Assembly: GCA_937801655.1 (NCBI GenBank)
Contig: CALMWC010000021.1
Coordinates: forward strand, 1-41,415
DNA from: an uncultured Gammaproteobacteria bacterium
Lineage (GTDB): Bacteria; Pseudomonadota; Gammaproteobacteria; Steroidobacterales; UBA11654
DNA length: 41,415 bases
Direction: 5' to 3'
Part shown: positions 16,702 to 25,983 of the stretch, one piece after another
Layout of the letters: every line of letters begins with the position of its first letter
Numbering within the stretch: position 1 is the stretch's first letter
The notes under the pieces: generated by a model
The model's input: the letters and a program-made list of their open reading frames with translations, nothing else
What the model was told of the DNA's origin: nothing
Database searches by the model: none
Made by a program: the position numbers and the translations under genes

Positions 16702-17292
16702 TTATTGTTGAGAATTTTCTCTAATCATTTTGATTAAGGGTTGAAGATAATTCAATCTTAGTATTGGATCCTCAAGCTCTAGACATTTTTGCTTATCTTC
16801 TATCTTTAAAGGTAATATTTCAGCAAATCTAAAACTCACCCATGAAGCACTGTCTAATTTTATTTCATCTTTATGATAGATATTTACATCGTCTAAAATA
16901 GCTTTTAGTAAAATTACTAAGTTTTCAAACTCTTGTGGGGGCTTATAATGTTCTTCCCTATCTAACTTTTCAATAGCAGCAATATTTAGCCCATCTTCTT
17001 GTTTTGTGACTGTTATGATTTTAAATTTTTGAGTGCCAAGAGTTGTAATGCCTAATAAACCATCGTTACCTTGTTGCCAATCAATAATTTTTGCAAGCGT
17101 TCCTATTTGAAAAGTTTCAAACATTTTTGGATCGGTTGGTTCTCTACTAAGGACAATCCCAAACTCTATATCCTCCCTCATACATCTACTAATCATATCC
17201 AGATACCTCGGTTCAAATATCCTTAGAGGCAATCTAGAATCTGGATATAAGATGGTTCTTAATGGGAATAAGGGTATTTGATCTTGAGACAT
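16702..17292 (-). CDS. LON peptidase substrate-binding (LAN) domain protein
   Basis: A protein of about 196 residues made only of the N-terminal substrate-binding domain of Lon protease (IPLFPLRTILYPDSRLPLRI followed by FEPRYLDMI, then FGIVLSRE and GTLAKI), with no ATPase or protease part. Such stand-alone LON-domain proteins are common in gammaproteobacteria; their role is not established. The frame extends to 17313, but the ATG at 17292 sits 2 nt after the mpl stop and directly precedes SQDQIPLFPL, so I prefer it. It is probably the second gene of an operon with mpl, convergent with ahcY. Confidence 0.85.
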   Translation of the reverse strand: MSQDQIPLFPLRTILYPDSRLPLRIFEPRYLDMISRCMREDIEFGIVLSREPTDPKMFETFQIGTLAKIIDWQQGNDGLLGITTLGTQKFKIITVTKQEDGLNIAAIEKLDREEHYKPPQEFENLVILLKAILDDVNIYHKDEIKLDSASWVSFRFAEILPLKIEDKQKCLELEDPILRLNYLQPLIKMIRENSQQ

Positions 17293-17294
17293 AA

Positions 17295-18644
17295 CTAGAT
17301 AGTTTTCAGACAATTGATTAATAATTCTCTAATCGGTAAAGAGCTTCTATTGGTCATAATTACTATATTATCTTTCGGATTGGCATTAACTCTAATTTCA
17401 CTGTCTAACTGCCCCAAATCGGATAGAACTGAAACATTATCTAACTTTGAGAATTCCTCTTTTATATCCCATTCTAAATCACCAGATTCAATGATCCATG
17501 CGTGCTTGCAATATTGGAAAGATTTTAATAATTGTGATTTTAAGCTTCCTTTTTTCATTGTATTTGAAGCCAATTCAATGACAACAAGTGTATTGTTACT
17601 GTCCTGAATATCATTCAAAGAATTTATAGCAGCCTTAATTGAAGTTGGATGATGAGCAAAATCATCAAACAACTTAATTTTTGAGTATTCGCCTATAAAT
17701 TCAAGCCTTCTCTTTACGCCAGGAAACTTATCTGCCGATTCTATTAAATCCTCTTGATCTAATTTCAGCTCAAATAATGCAGTTATCGCAGCTAAACTAT
17801 TAAGCATATTATGATCTCCAAATATTATAGGATTCAAAGCTTTTACTTTTTTATAATTTCTAAAGATTTCATAGCCACTACCAACCTTATTCAAAGACCA
17901 TGATTCTGATTTTTCTGTACCAAAATATTCTATTTCTGACCAGACACCCATCTTAAAAAGATTGGCAATATTTGAATCTTCTTTATTGGCTATGATTTTT
18001 GACTTTTGTGGCAATACTCTAATTAATTGATGGAACTGCCAAAGAATTTCCTCAATATCTTTGAAAATATCTGCATGATCGTATTCAATATTATTGATTA
18101 CCAAAACATCAGGATTGTAATGGATCATTTTTGATCTTTTATCAAAAAAAGCGGTGTCGTATTCATCGGCCTCAATTACAAAATAAGGATCTCTACCCAC
18201 TGTTGCTGACTCGTTAAATCCAATAGGCACTCCACCAATTAAATAACCAGTATCAATTCCCAAATCCCGCATCATAAAAGCAATGAGACTGGATGTGGTT
18301 GTTTTGCCATGTGTGCCACTAACAGCAATCACTGTTTTATCTTTTAAAACATTATCTGCTAACCATTTTGGACCAGAAGTAAAGTCAATTTTTCTATTGA
18401 GAATCTCTTCAATTATTGGCATGCCCCTAGACATTACATTACCTATGACAATTAGATCAGGGTTTATTTCAAGCTGTTCTATATCATAATTAGGAATGAC
18501 CTCAATATTCAGTGCATGCAACTGATCGCTAATCGGAGGGTAACAATTTAAGTCAGAACCAGTGACTCTGTGACCCATCTCAGAAGCTAACACAGCTAAA
18601 CTGCCCATGAATGTTCCACTGATTCCTAGAATATGAAGATGCAT
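17295..18644 (-). CDS. mpl: UDP-N-acetylmuramate:L-alanyl-gamma-D-glutamyl-meso-diaminopimelate ligase
   Basis: Recycles peptidoglycan by joining the released tripeptide L-Ala-gamma-D-Glu-meso-Dap to UDP-MurNAc in the cytoplasm. The 449 residues are typical for Mpl. Mur-ligase features are LGISGTFMGSLAVLASEMGH near the N-terminus, the P-loop SGTHGKTTTSSL at residues 109-120, EADEYDTAFFDKRSKMIHY, NNIEYDHADIF and FDDFAHHPTSIKAAI. The variant ISGTFMGS, rather than the GIGG of MurC, separates Mpl from MurC. It lies between a membrane-protein gene upstream and the LON-domain gene downstream on the same strand. Presence of Mpl implies meso-Dap cell wall recycling. Confidence 0.93.
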   Translation of the reverse strand: MHLHILGISGTFMGSLAVLASEMGHRVTGSDLNCYPPISDQLHALNIEVIPNYDIEQLEINPDLIVIGNVMSRGMPIIEEILNRKIDFTSGPKWLADNVLKDKTVIAVSGTHGKTTTSSLIAFMMRDLGIDTGYLIGGVPIGFNESATVGRDPYFVIEADEYDTAFFDKRSKMIHYNPDVLVINNIEYDHADIFKDIEEILWQFHQLIRVLPQKSKIIANKEDSNIANLFKMGVWSEIEYFGTEKSESWSLNKVGSGYEIFRNYKKVKALNPIIFGDHNMLNSLAAITALFELKLDQEDLIESADKFPGVKRRLEFIGEYSKIKLFDDFAHHPTSIKAAINSLNDIQDSNNTLVVIELASNTMKKGSLKSQLLKSFQYCKHAWIIESGDLEWDIKEEFSKLDNVSVLSDLGQLDSEIRVNANPKDNIVIMTNRSSLPIRELLINCLKTI

Positions 18645-18660
18645 ATTTTCTATATTATTT

Positions 18661-19155
18661 TTACAAGCTCGCTATTGAACTTTGAACAATGAAATTAATA
18701 ACTGCATAAGAAAATGCGGCAGTCATTGCAAAACTAGGATTGGACATCACTCGTGAAAAAATATGGGCCATTACAATAATCGACCATATGGCTATGGCCA
18801 ATAAAGCTATAGAAACAGGTGCTGGTATCTCCAGCTCATTGATAGAAGCAGCATCCATCATTGAGTTAGATATAATTATAATTATTGGTGTGGCAATTAC
18901 ATTAAATATCGTCCCTGTTCCAAAGAGAGCTGATAAAGACTGTTTGAAGTAGCTCAATGTCCCTGAAAACTGCAATATCAGCCGTAGGCAAATGGACAAT
19001 AAAACAGCATCAATAAAAAATGATTTTAGAAAATCTTCAATCGAGAGCGCAACACTAATGCCAGAGTAAATTTGAGAGAGAAAGTAAAAGAAAAACATTA
19101 GACCTAGGAAAAAACCAGATTTTGGTAAATCCTGAGGATTAGACTTTTTCAGCAT
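18661..19155 (-). CDS. Conserved-looking inner-membrane protein of unknown function
   Basis: A hydrophobic protein with about five membrane segments (for example GLMFFFYFLSQIYSGISVAL, VIATPIIIIISNS, IALLAIAIWSIIVMAHIF). The frame is open to an ATG at 19188, but that has no ribosome site. The ATG at 19155 follows GGGGA at proper distance, giving 164 residues beginning MLKKSNPQDLPKSG. It is 16 nt upstream of mpl and probably co-transcribed. The layout of a soluble N-terminus and five helices recalls Yip1-like membrane proteins, but I cannot assign it. Confidence 0.65.
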   Translation of the reverse strand: MLKKSNPQDLPKSGFFLGLMFFFYFLSQIYSGISVALSIEDFLKSFFIDAVLLSICLRLILQFSGTLSYFKQSLSALFGTGTIFNVIATPIIIIISNSMMDAASINELEIPAPVSIALLAIAIWSIIVMAHIFSRVMSNPSFAMTAAFSYAVINFIVQSSIASL

Positions 19156-19230
19156 AATTCCCCATAAAATTGTTAATAACTTAATCATTGCTTGTTAATT
19201 TTATTATAATCCTAGTAATAAATATAATTT

Positions 19231-20340
19231 ATGGATAAAACTCAAACATCATTGTCTCTTCTTGATTCAGAAGACTCAATTAATCAATTCATCAATCAAA
19301 TCTCTCAATCAAAGAGAATTGGAATTGATACTGAGTTTATGAGAATAAGAACTTACTATCCAATACTTTGTTTAATTCAAATTTCTTCGGATTATGGTAC
19401 AGCCTGCATTGATTGTCTAACAGATTCTGACTTATCTGAACTCTGGAAACTGATCTATGATCCTAGAATAAAAAAGATACTGCATTCTGGAAGACAGGAT
19501 CTTGAAATCTTTTATTTACTGAATAAACAAATTCCTAAGAATGTTTTTGATACACAAGTTGCCGCATCATTGATTGGTTATCCATCACAAGTGGGTATTA
19601 AAACCTTACTGAAAAGTGAGCTTGATGTTGATATTGATAAAACAGAAACAAGAAGTGATTGGACTCGAAGACCACTGAATCAAAAGCAAATTAATTATGG
19701 ATTAGAGGACGTATTGTATCTAAATGAACTTTATGATCAGATTGAAAATAAATTAACCCGTAACAATAGACTGGACTGGGCATTTGAAGATTCCAAAAAT
19801 ATACTCACCGATGAAGATAGTATTTTTAATCCGAAGGATGCTTGGAAAAGAATTAAAAGTATCAAACGCTTGAATCAAAAACATCAAAGCTTAGCTATAG
19901 ATTTATCAATATGGAGGGAGGAAAAATCCATTGAAAAAAATATACCAAGGCAATGGTTACTCAAGGATAAATTACTTCTTGAAATAGCAAAGAAGAAAAT
20001 AAAACCAGAAAATATTTTCCAACATATCCATGGGAGAACCAACCTAAGTAAAAGTGGTGTCCATGAAATCTCAGAAGTAATTAAAAAGAATAAACAAGAA
20101 CCTAAATTAGGAAAAGAACCGTTTAAAATAAAAAAAGATAAAAATTACGTAAGGGCTGATGTATTTGAAACATTGATTAATATGATTATGAAGAAAGCAA
20201 AAGCATTAGAGCTGCCTCAAGAAACACTTGGTAGCAAGAAAGACCTTATTGATTTAATTTCAAAGAATGGGGGCCGATTATCTTCAGGCTGGAGAAATAA
20301 TATTATCGGTAAAGAATTAATGAAAATCATCCAACCTTAG
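19231..20340 (+). CDS. rnd: Ribonuclease D
   Basis: A 3'-5' exoribonuclease acting in tRNA 3'-end maturation. The 369 residues begin with a DEDD exonuclease domain: IGIDTEFMRIRTYYP carries D33 and E35, LHSGRQDLEIF holds the second-motif Asp, and the third motif is around GLEDVLYLNELY with the nearby Tyr. HRDC-type helical domains follow (around IDLSIWREEKSIEKNIPRQW and the C-terminal 90 residues). ATG 19231 begins directly before the domain. It ends 1 nt from the convergent adk gene. Confidence 0.93.
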   Translation: MDKTQTSLSLLDSEDSINQFINQISQSKRIGIDTEFMRIRTYYPILCLIQISSDYGTACIDCLTDSDLSELWKLIYDPRIKKILHSGRQDLEIFYLLNKQIPKNVFDTQVAASLIGYPSQVGIKTLLKSELDVDIDKTETRSDWTRRPLNQKQINYGLEDVLYLNELYDQIENKLTRNNRLDWAFEDSKNILTDEDSIFNPKDAWKRIKSIKRLNQKHQSLAIDLSIWREEKSIEKNIPRQWLLKDKLLLEIAKKKIKPENIFQHIHGRTNLSKSGVHEISEVIKKNKQEPKLGKEPFKIKKDKNYVRADVFETLINMIMKKAKALELPQETLGSKKDLIDLISKNGGRLSSGWRNNIIGKELMKIIQP

Positions 20341-20341
20341 C

Positions 20342-20986
20342 TTAGAGCTCTAGTATTTTAATAACACGATCATAAACATCTGCTATCTTTCCTTCTCCAT
20401 CAATTACTTTGAGTAAATTTTTATGTTTATAAAAATCAATCAAGGGCTCAGTCTGCTCTTTATAAACATTTATTCTATTGGTTATTGATTCAACATTATC
20501 ATCTTCTCGTTGTATTAACTCGCCTCCAGAATCAATGCATTCGTTAATTTCATCTTCACTTGAGAAATATACATTTAATGTTTTTCCTGTAAGTGAGCAT
20601 GTTCTTCTTCCTGAAAGTCTTTTGATCAATATTTCAGACTCAACATCCACAAGCAAAGCTGAACCCAATGGTTTATTAATTGAATTCAATAAATCCTCTA
20701 GTGATTGAGCTTGATTTATATTTCTTGGATAGCCATCCAACACAAAACCATTTTCGCTGTCTCGTTGTTGAAGTGATTCACGAATCAAGTCCAGAACAAT
20801 CTGATCGGATACAAGATTACCAGCGGCCATTATTTCTTGGACCTTCTTTCCAAGCTCCGTGCCTTGGTCAATGGCTGCTCTTAAAAGCATGCCTGTAGAA
20901 ATCTGAGGAAGATTGTAATCCTCCATTAACTTTTCCGCCTGAGTGCCCTTACCTGAACCGGGTGCTCCCAATAATATAATTCTCAT
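20342..20986 (-). CDS. adk: Adenylate kinase
   Basis: Interconverts AMP and ATP with two ADP. The 214 residues match the length of the E. coli enzyme. Features are the P-loop GAPGSGKGTQAEKL, the AMP site (STGMLLRAAI, FVLDGYPRN) and the LID. The LID is the long type but has only scattered cysteines (TCSLTGK, NECIDSGG), not a four-Cys zinc site. The LID then runs LIQREDDN and RINVYKEQTEPLIDFY. It is transcribed on its own, convergent with rnd and divergent from the phosphofructokinase gene. Nothing is unusual. Confidence 0.96.
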   Translation of the reverse strand: MRIILLGAPGSGKGTQAEKLMEDYNLPQISTGMLLRAAIDQGTELGKKVQEIMAAGNLVSDQIVLDLIRESLQQRDSENGFVLDGYPRNINQAQSLEDLLNSINKPLGSALLVDVESEILIKRLSGRRTCSLTGKTLNVYFSSEDEINECIDSGGELIQREDDNVESITNRINVYKEQTEPLIDFYKHKNLLKVIDGEGKIADVYDRVIKILEL

Positions 20987-21080
20987 TGCTGCCTCAATTC
21001 TATTAATTTAGAACATTGATAAACTTAAAATTAATATTAAAAACTTTAATCTACCGCTATGATATGTAAAATTCAGAAAT

Positions 21081-22355
21081 ATGAACAATAAAAGATCAAT
21101 TAAAAATGCTTTTTATGCTCAATCCGGTGGCGTGACCGCAGTTATTAATGCAAGTGCTTGTGGTGTCATTGAAACAGCAAGGAAACATAAAAATAAGATT
21201 GGCAAGATCTATGCCGGTAAAAATGGTATTTTAGGCGCTCTCAATGAGGAGTTGATTGATACAGATCTTGAAACAGATAAACAAATATCGCTTCTAAAAC
21301 AAACCCCCGGTGGTGCATTTGGATCGGCTCGATACAAACTCAAAGGCTTTGAAGAAAATCAGAAAGAATACATAAGATTAATTGAGGTTTTCAAAGCGCA
21401 TAATATTGGTTACTTTTTCTACAATGGTGGTGGTGACTCAATGGATACTGCACTCAAAGTATCAGAGATGGGACAACAAATGAATTTTCCAATTACCTCC
21501 ATCGGCATTCCAAAAACTGTGGACAATGACTTGCCTATAACAGATACCTGTCCTGGATTCGGTTCAGTTGCAAAATATATAGCCGTCTCAACTCAGGAAG
21601 CTAGCTTGGATGTATTGTCAATGGCCAAGACATCAACTAAAGTTTTTATTCTCGAGGTAATGGGAAGGCATGCAGGATGGATTGCTGCAGCATCTGGCTT
21701 AATAGCAAATAATATAAAAGAACCACCTCATATTATCTTATTTCCTGAAATATCATTTAATAAAAAAAATTTCTTAAAACACGTTGATCGGTCTGTTAAA
21801 AATAATGGTTATTGTGTGATTGTAGCAAGTGAAGGAGCAAGATATAAAAATGGAAAGTTCCTTGCTGATGCTGGCACTAAAGATTCTTTTGGTCATAAGC
21901 AATTGGGGGGTGTAGCACCTGAATTAGCAACGATGATAAAAAATGAACTCGGTTATAAGTATCATTATGCTATCGCTGACTATCTTCAAAGATCAGCGAG
22001 ACACTTGGCTTCGGAAACTGATGTTAAACAAGCCTATGCGGTTGGGAAGGCAGCTGTGGAAATGGCTTTAAAGAATGAAAACTCAATCATGATTACGATC
22101 GATAGATTGTCCGATAATCCTTATAAATGGAAAACAGGATCCGTGGATATAGCAAAAGTTGCTAACAATGAAAAAATGATGCCTAGAAAATACATTTCAT
22201 CCAATGGGTATAGAATTACTGAAGCATGCAAAAGGTATATGTTGCCCTTGATTAAGGGAGAAGACTATCCGACTTATAAAAAAGGTCTTCCAGAATTTGC
22301 TAAATTAAAAAATAAAGTCATATCTAAAAAACTTAAATCAAAGTTTATGGTATGA
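21081..22355 (+). CDS. pfp: 6-phosphofructokinase, pyrophosphate-dependent type
   Basis: Phosphorylates fructose 6-phosphate reversibly with PPi instead of ATP. The 424 residues carry the PFK fold (AQSGGVTAVINASACGV, GGAFGSARYKLKGF, FILEVMGRHAGWIAAASGL, QRSARHLASETDVKQA). Two key sites indicate PPi use: GGGDS at residues 116-120 places Asp where ATP enzymes have Gly, and PKTVDND at 144-150 has Lys in place of the ATP-type Gly. It lies 65 nt before the H+-pyrophosphatase gene on the same strand, so both PPi-using enzymes may be co-expressed. Group III PPi-PFKs of this length are known in methanotrophs and related bacteria. Confidence 0.93.
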   Translation: MNNKRSIKNAFYAQSGGVTAVINASACGVIETARKHKNKIGKIYAGKNGILGALNEELIDTDLETDKQISLLKQTPGGAFGSARYKLKGFEENQKEYIRLIEVFKAHNIGYFFYNGGGDSMDTALKVSEMGQQMNFPITSIGIPKTVDNDLPITDTCPGFGSVAKYIAVSTQEASLDVLSMAKTSTKVFILEVMGRHAGWIAAASGLIANNIKEPPHIILFPEISFNKKNFLKHVDRSVKNNGYCVIVASEGARYKNGKFLADAGTKDSFGHKQLGGVAPELATMIKNELGYKYHYAIADYLQRSARHLASETDVKQAYAVGKAAVEMALKNENSIMITIDRLSDNPYKWKTGSVDIAKVANNEKMMPRKYISSNGYRITEACKRYMLPLIKGEDYPTYKKGLPEFAKLKNKVISKKLKSKFMV

Positions 22356-22420
22356 TTCTCAAAATTTTTTAACCTTAATATTATTAAAACAAACTTAACT
22401 TATATTAATAGGAGATCAAG

Positions 22421-24463
22421 ATGAATGAAGGTCAAGCATTATGGATTGCATTAACGGCTTCTGCTGTTGCAATTTCTTGTGGAATTATATTTGCATTAGG
22501 CATTCTAAAACTGTCTGATGGTAATGAAAAAATGAGAGAGATAGCTGGAGCAATCCAAGAAGGAGCGCAAGCCTATCTGAATAGACAATATTTAACTATT
22601 GGGCTTGTGGGTATAGTCATTTTTGTTCTCTTAGGTGTTAGTGGAATCGGCTGGCTGAGTGCTTTTGGCTTCCTAATTGGAGCAATACTTTCAGGCCTAG
22701 CAGGCTACATTGGTATGAATATATCGGTCAAAGCTAATGTTAGAACTGCTCAAGCTGCTTATGATGGAATGGATGCCGCTTTAGCAGTTGCATTTAGAGG
22801 TGGCGCAGTCACTGGTTTACTAGTAGTAGGACTTGGTTTACTAGGAATTAGTGGATACTACTTAATTCTTAGATCTGGACTAGGTATTAGTGTTGATGAG
22901 AGCTTACATGCCCTAATTGGGTTGGCTTTTGGAGGCTCATTGATTTCTATATTTGCTCGATTAGGTGGTGGTATTTTTACAAAAGGTGCTGATGTTGGAG
23001 CTGATTTAGTAGGTAAAATTGAAGCTGGAATCCCTGAGGATGACCCAAGAAATCCAGCTGTTATTGCTGATAATGTTGGAGACAATGTTGGTGATTGTGC
23101 TGGAATGGCAGCCGATCTTTTTGAAACTTATGCGGTAACAATTATTGCAACCATGTTATTGGGTGGACTTTTATTTTCTTCATCTGAAAATGCAAATAAT
23201 TATATCTTATACCCATTGGTTCTTGGTTCTGTATCCATTGTGGCTTCAGTTATTGGAATGCTTTTTGTTAAAAAGAGTGAAGGTGGAAGCGTCATGGGTG
23301 CTCTTTATAAAGGGGTTATTATCTCAGGAGTCATTGCTGCAGCTTTATTTTTCCCAGTTACAGATATGATGAAAATGGGTAATGAAATGTGGTACGCATC
23401 ACTGATAGGACTGGTATTGACTGCTTTTATGGTTGTTGTCACAGAATACTACACTTCAACTGAATACAGCCCTGTACAAAAGATTGCACAAGCTTCAGAA
23501 ACTGGGCATGCAACCAATATCATTGCTGGTCTTGGCATCTCTATGAAAGCTACTGCTCTGCCAGTAATTGCGGTTTGTTTGAGTATCTGGGGTTCGTATA
23601 TGCTCGCTGGCCTATATGGTATTGCAATAGCAGCTACTTCAATGCTTTCTTTAACGGGTATGATTGTGGCTTTGGATGCATTTGGACCAATTACCGATAA
23701 TGCTGGTGGTATTGCTGAGATGGCAGAATTACCATCTGAGATTAGAGACATTACAGATCCATTGGATGCTGTTGGAAATACAACTAAAGCGGTAACAAAA
23801 GGCTATGCAATTGGCTCAGCTGGACTGGCTGCACTTGTTTTATTTGCTGATTTTACAGCTAATCTGGAAGCTGAAGGCAAGTTAGTTAGCTTTAGCTTAG
23901 ATGATCCTGCAGTCATTATAGGACTGTTCATTGGTGGTATGGTACCTTATTTATTTGCAGCAATGGCTATGGAAGCTGTTGGAAGAGCAGCTGGCTCTGT
24001 TGTCGATGAAGTGAGACGTCAATTTAGAGAAATTCCAGGAATAATGGAAGGAACTGCCAAACCTGATTACTCCAAAACTGTTGATCTTTTAACCAAGTCT
24101 GCAATCAAGGAAATGATTCTGCCTTCAATATTGCCCGTACTTGTTCCTATTGCTCTAGCATTAGCTATGAATGTAATGATGCCTGAAGACGGTGGAATAA
24201 GAGCTTTAGGTGGCCTGTTGATTGGAACTATTGTTACAGGACTATTTGTTGCTATCTCTATGACCACTGGTGGTGGGGCTTGGGACAATGCTAAAAAATA
24301 CATTGAAGATGGAAATGTAGGAGGAAAAGGCACTGAAGCACACAATGCTTCAATTACAGGCGATACGGTAGGAGATCCTTATAAAGATACTGCTGGGCCT
24401 GCAATTAATCCATTGATTAAAATTATAAATATAGTTGCTTTATTGATGATAGCCATCCTCTAA
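22421..24463 (+). CDS. hppA: K+-independent proton-translocating pyrophosphatase
   Basis: A membrane pump that uses PPi hydrolysis to export protons. The 680 residues with about 16 membrane helices are standard. The substrate loop is intact ([20 protein letters not shown], then [28 protein letters not shown]). The C-terminal acidic motif [19 protein letters not shown] is also intact. The key diagnostic is [10 protein letters not shown] with Lys456: K+-dependent enzymes have Ala there, so this is the K+-independent H+-pumping type. The ATG follows AGGAG. Beside a PPi-dependent phosphofructokinase, it suggests the cell conserves energy from biosynthetic pyrophosphate. Confidence 0.97.
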   Translation: MNEGQALWIALTASAVAISCGIIFALGILKLSDGNEKMREIAGAIQEGAQAYLNRQYLTIGLVGIVIFVLLGVSGIGWLSAFGFLIGAILSGLAGYIGMNISVKANVRTAQAAYDGMDAALAVAFRGGAVTGLLVVGLGLLGISGYYLILRSGLGISVDESLHALIGLAFGGSLISIFARLGGGIFTKGADVGADLVGKIEAGIPEDDPRNPAVIADNVGDNVGDCAGMAADLFETYAVTIIATMLLGGLLFSSSENANNYILYPLVLGSVSIVASVIGMLFVKKSEGGSVMGALYKGVIISGVIAAALFFPVTDMMKMGNEMWYASLIGLVLTAFMVVVTEYYTSTEYSPVQKIAQASETGHATNIIAGLGISMKATALPVIAVCLSIWGSYMLAGLYGIAIAATSMLSLTGMIVALDAFGPITDNAGGIAEMAELPSEIRDITDPLDAVGNTTKAVTKGYAIGSAGLAALVLFADFTANLEAEGKLVSFSLDDPAVIIGLFIGGMVPYLFAAMAMEAVGRAAGSVVDEVRRQFREIPGIMEGTAKPDYSKTVDLLTKSAIKEMILPSILPVLVPIALALAMNVMMPEDGGIRALGGLLIGTIVTGLFVAISMTTGGGAWDNAKKYIEDGNVGGKGTEAHNASITGDTVGDPYKDTAGPAINPLIKIINIVALLMIAIL

Positions 24464-24505
24464 GTTCATTATTTATTCATAATAATCAGTCACTTTGGAG
24501 TTACA

Positions 24506-24590
24506 ATTCGTTACAGTCTTAGATTGTTTATAGGCTAGCTAGGTAGTAATCTACGCTTCTAAACAATCTAAGACCGAACTACTAACGAAT
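24506..24590. repeat. Long inverted repeat / structured RNA element between hppA and tolC
   Basis: Arms GTCTTAGATTGTTTA (24516-24530) and TAAACAATCTAAGAC (24560-24574) are perfect 15-nt inverted repeats. An outer pair ATTCGTTA (24506-24513) and TAACGAAT (24583-24590) extends the structure across a small asymmetric internal loop. The tip contains a further GTAG/CTAC mini-hairpin. No T run follows, so a plain intrinsic terminator is unlikely. It starts 43 nt after the hppA stop and ends 25 nt before the tolC start. A cis-acting leader, an mRNA stabiliser or a small RNA is possible. It does not look like a tRNA. Confidence 0.7.
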
Positions 24591-24615
24591 ATAAGATATT
24601 GAATCAGGACACAAA

Positions 24616-25983
24616 TTGAAAAGATCTAAAATATTAATTATTTCTCTCATACTATTTCCATTAATTGGAAATACAACTTCCTTGATTGATGTTTATGAAA
24701 ATGCATTGGTGAATGATCCTTTATTAAAAGAAGCTCTAGCAAATAAAGAAGCAATATCAGAATTTAGACCTCAAGCAAGAAGTCTTATGCTTCCTCAAAT
24801 TAATGCAAGTGGTTTGTATTCTGATAGTGATATCAATGGAAAAAGTACTTTTCAACAACAAACTGCAATTGGAACAGTTACGAACACAACGGGTTTCTTG
24901 CAAGAATCAGAAACAACCCAATGGGAAGTGTCTATAAGACAAACAATCTTTGATTTTGGGGCTTGGATGACATTGAAAAAAGCCAACAAAACTGTGGCAC
25001 AAGCTGAGATAGATTATTTAGCTGCAGAGCAGGCATTAATGGTTAGAGTTACTACTGCTTATTTTAATGTATTAGCAGCACAAGACACACTTGAATCAGA
25101 ACAAGCAGCCAGACAAGCAATTGAAAAACAATTAGATCAATCGAGAAAAAGATTTGATGTGGGCTTAATTGCCATCACAGATGTCCAAGAAGCACAAGCG
25201 GCTTATGACCAATCCATTGCCAATGAAATCATCGCTAAAAGAAATCTTGCAACCTCTAAAGAATCACTAAGAGCAATCACTGATAATTACCCTAGTAATC
25301 TTTTAAAGCCAGACAATAGTCTGCCTTTGATTATGCCCAATCCTCAAAGTGAAACTGAGTGGGTCAATACATCTTTAGAGCAAAACTTAAACTTCCTTTC
25401 TGCTCAACTTGGAACTGAAATAGCTAGAAGCGAAGTAAAGGTTCAAAGATCAGGTCATTACCCAACAATAGGCGTGCAAGCTCAAAAAAGAGTATCGGAG
25501 AGTGATAGCTTTAGGTCAGATAGTGGAGGTGACTTTAATCCAGCTGATACAGAGAATATTAATGAAGGGGTGGGTGTTCAGGTGACAGTACCGATCTTTA
25601 GTGGTGGGCAAACATCATCAAGAGTCAGGCAAGCTGTTGCTCAACATAGAGCAACTAAAGAAAAGTTAGAACGAGTAGGAAGAGAAACCACAAGAAATGC
25701 TAGAGATTCATACTTAGGTGTCATATCAGGTATTGCAACTGTCAAAGCTTTACAACAATCGGTTAAGTCGTCAGCTACCGCTCTACAAGCAACTGAAGCA
25801 GGATATGAAGTGGGTACGAGAACCACTGTTGATGTTTTAGATGCAAGAAGAAGGCTATACTCCTCTCAAAGAAACTTAGCTATAAGTAAATACGATTATC
25901 TTAAAAATATAATCCAACTGAAACAAGCGGCAGGAACTTTATCAAAAGATGACCTGGTTCAAATTAATAGTTGGTTAAAATAG
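24616..25983 (+). CDS. tolC: TolC family outer-membrane channel
   Basis: The outer-membrane exit duct for type I secretion and RND efflux. The 455 residues start with a signal peptide (KRSKILIISLILFPLIGNTTS) and hold the duplicated outer-membrane efflux domain: first repeat with VYENALVNDPLLKEALANKE, QTIFDFGAW and QAEIDYLAAEQALMVR; second repeat with PIFSGGQTSSRVRQAVAQ and TRTTVDVLDARRRLY. The start is TTG at 24616 with CAGGA upstream; the next in-frame ATGs fall after the signal. No membrane-fusion or pump gene is adjacent. It abuts waaA end to end, convergently. Confidence 0.93.
   Translation: MKRSKILIISLILFPLIGNTTSLIDVYENALVNDPLLKEALANKEAISEFRPQARSLMLPQINASGLYSDSDINGKSTFQQQTAIGTVTNTTGFLQESETTQWEVSIRQTIFDFGAWMTLKKANKTVAQAEIDYLAAEQALMVRVTTAYFNVLAAQDTLESEQAARQAIEKQLDQSRKRFDVGLIAITDVQEAQAAYDQSIANEIIAKRNLATSKESLRAITDNYPSNLLKPDNSLPLIMPNPQSETEWVNTSLEQNLNFLSAQLGTEIARSEVKVQRSGHYPTIGVQAQKRVSESDSFRSDSGGDFNPADTENINEGVGVQVTVPIFSGGQTSSRVRQAVAQHRATKEKLERVGRETTRNARDSYLGVISGIATVKALQQSVKSSATALQATEAGYEVGTRTTVDVLDARRRLYSSQRNLAISKYDYLKNIIQLKQAAGTLSKDDLVQINSWLK

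Noticed and set aside
16702-17292. Full-length Lon protease
   Set aside because: Only the N-terminal substrate-binding domain is present; no Walker motif or Ser-Lys protease domain follows.
24500-24600. tRNA gene suggested by the cloverleaf-like inverted repeat
   Set aside because: No acceptor/T-arm consensus (GTTCGA-type loop) or proper arm lengths; the long 15-nt central stem does not fit a tRNA.
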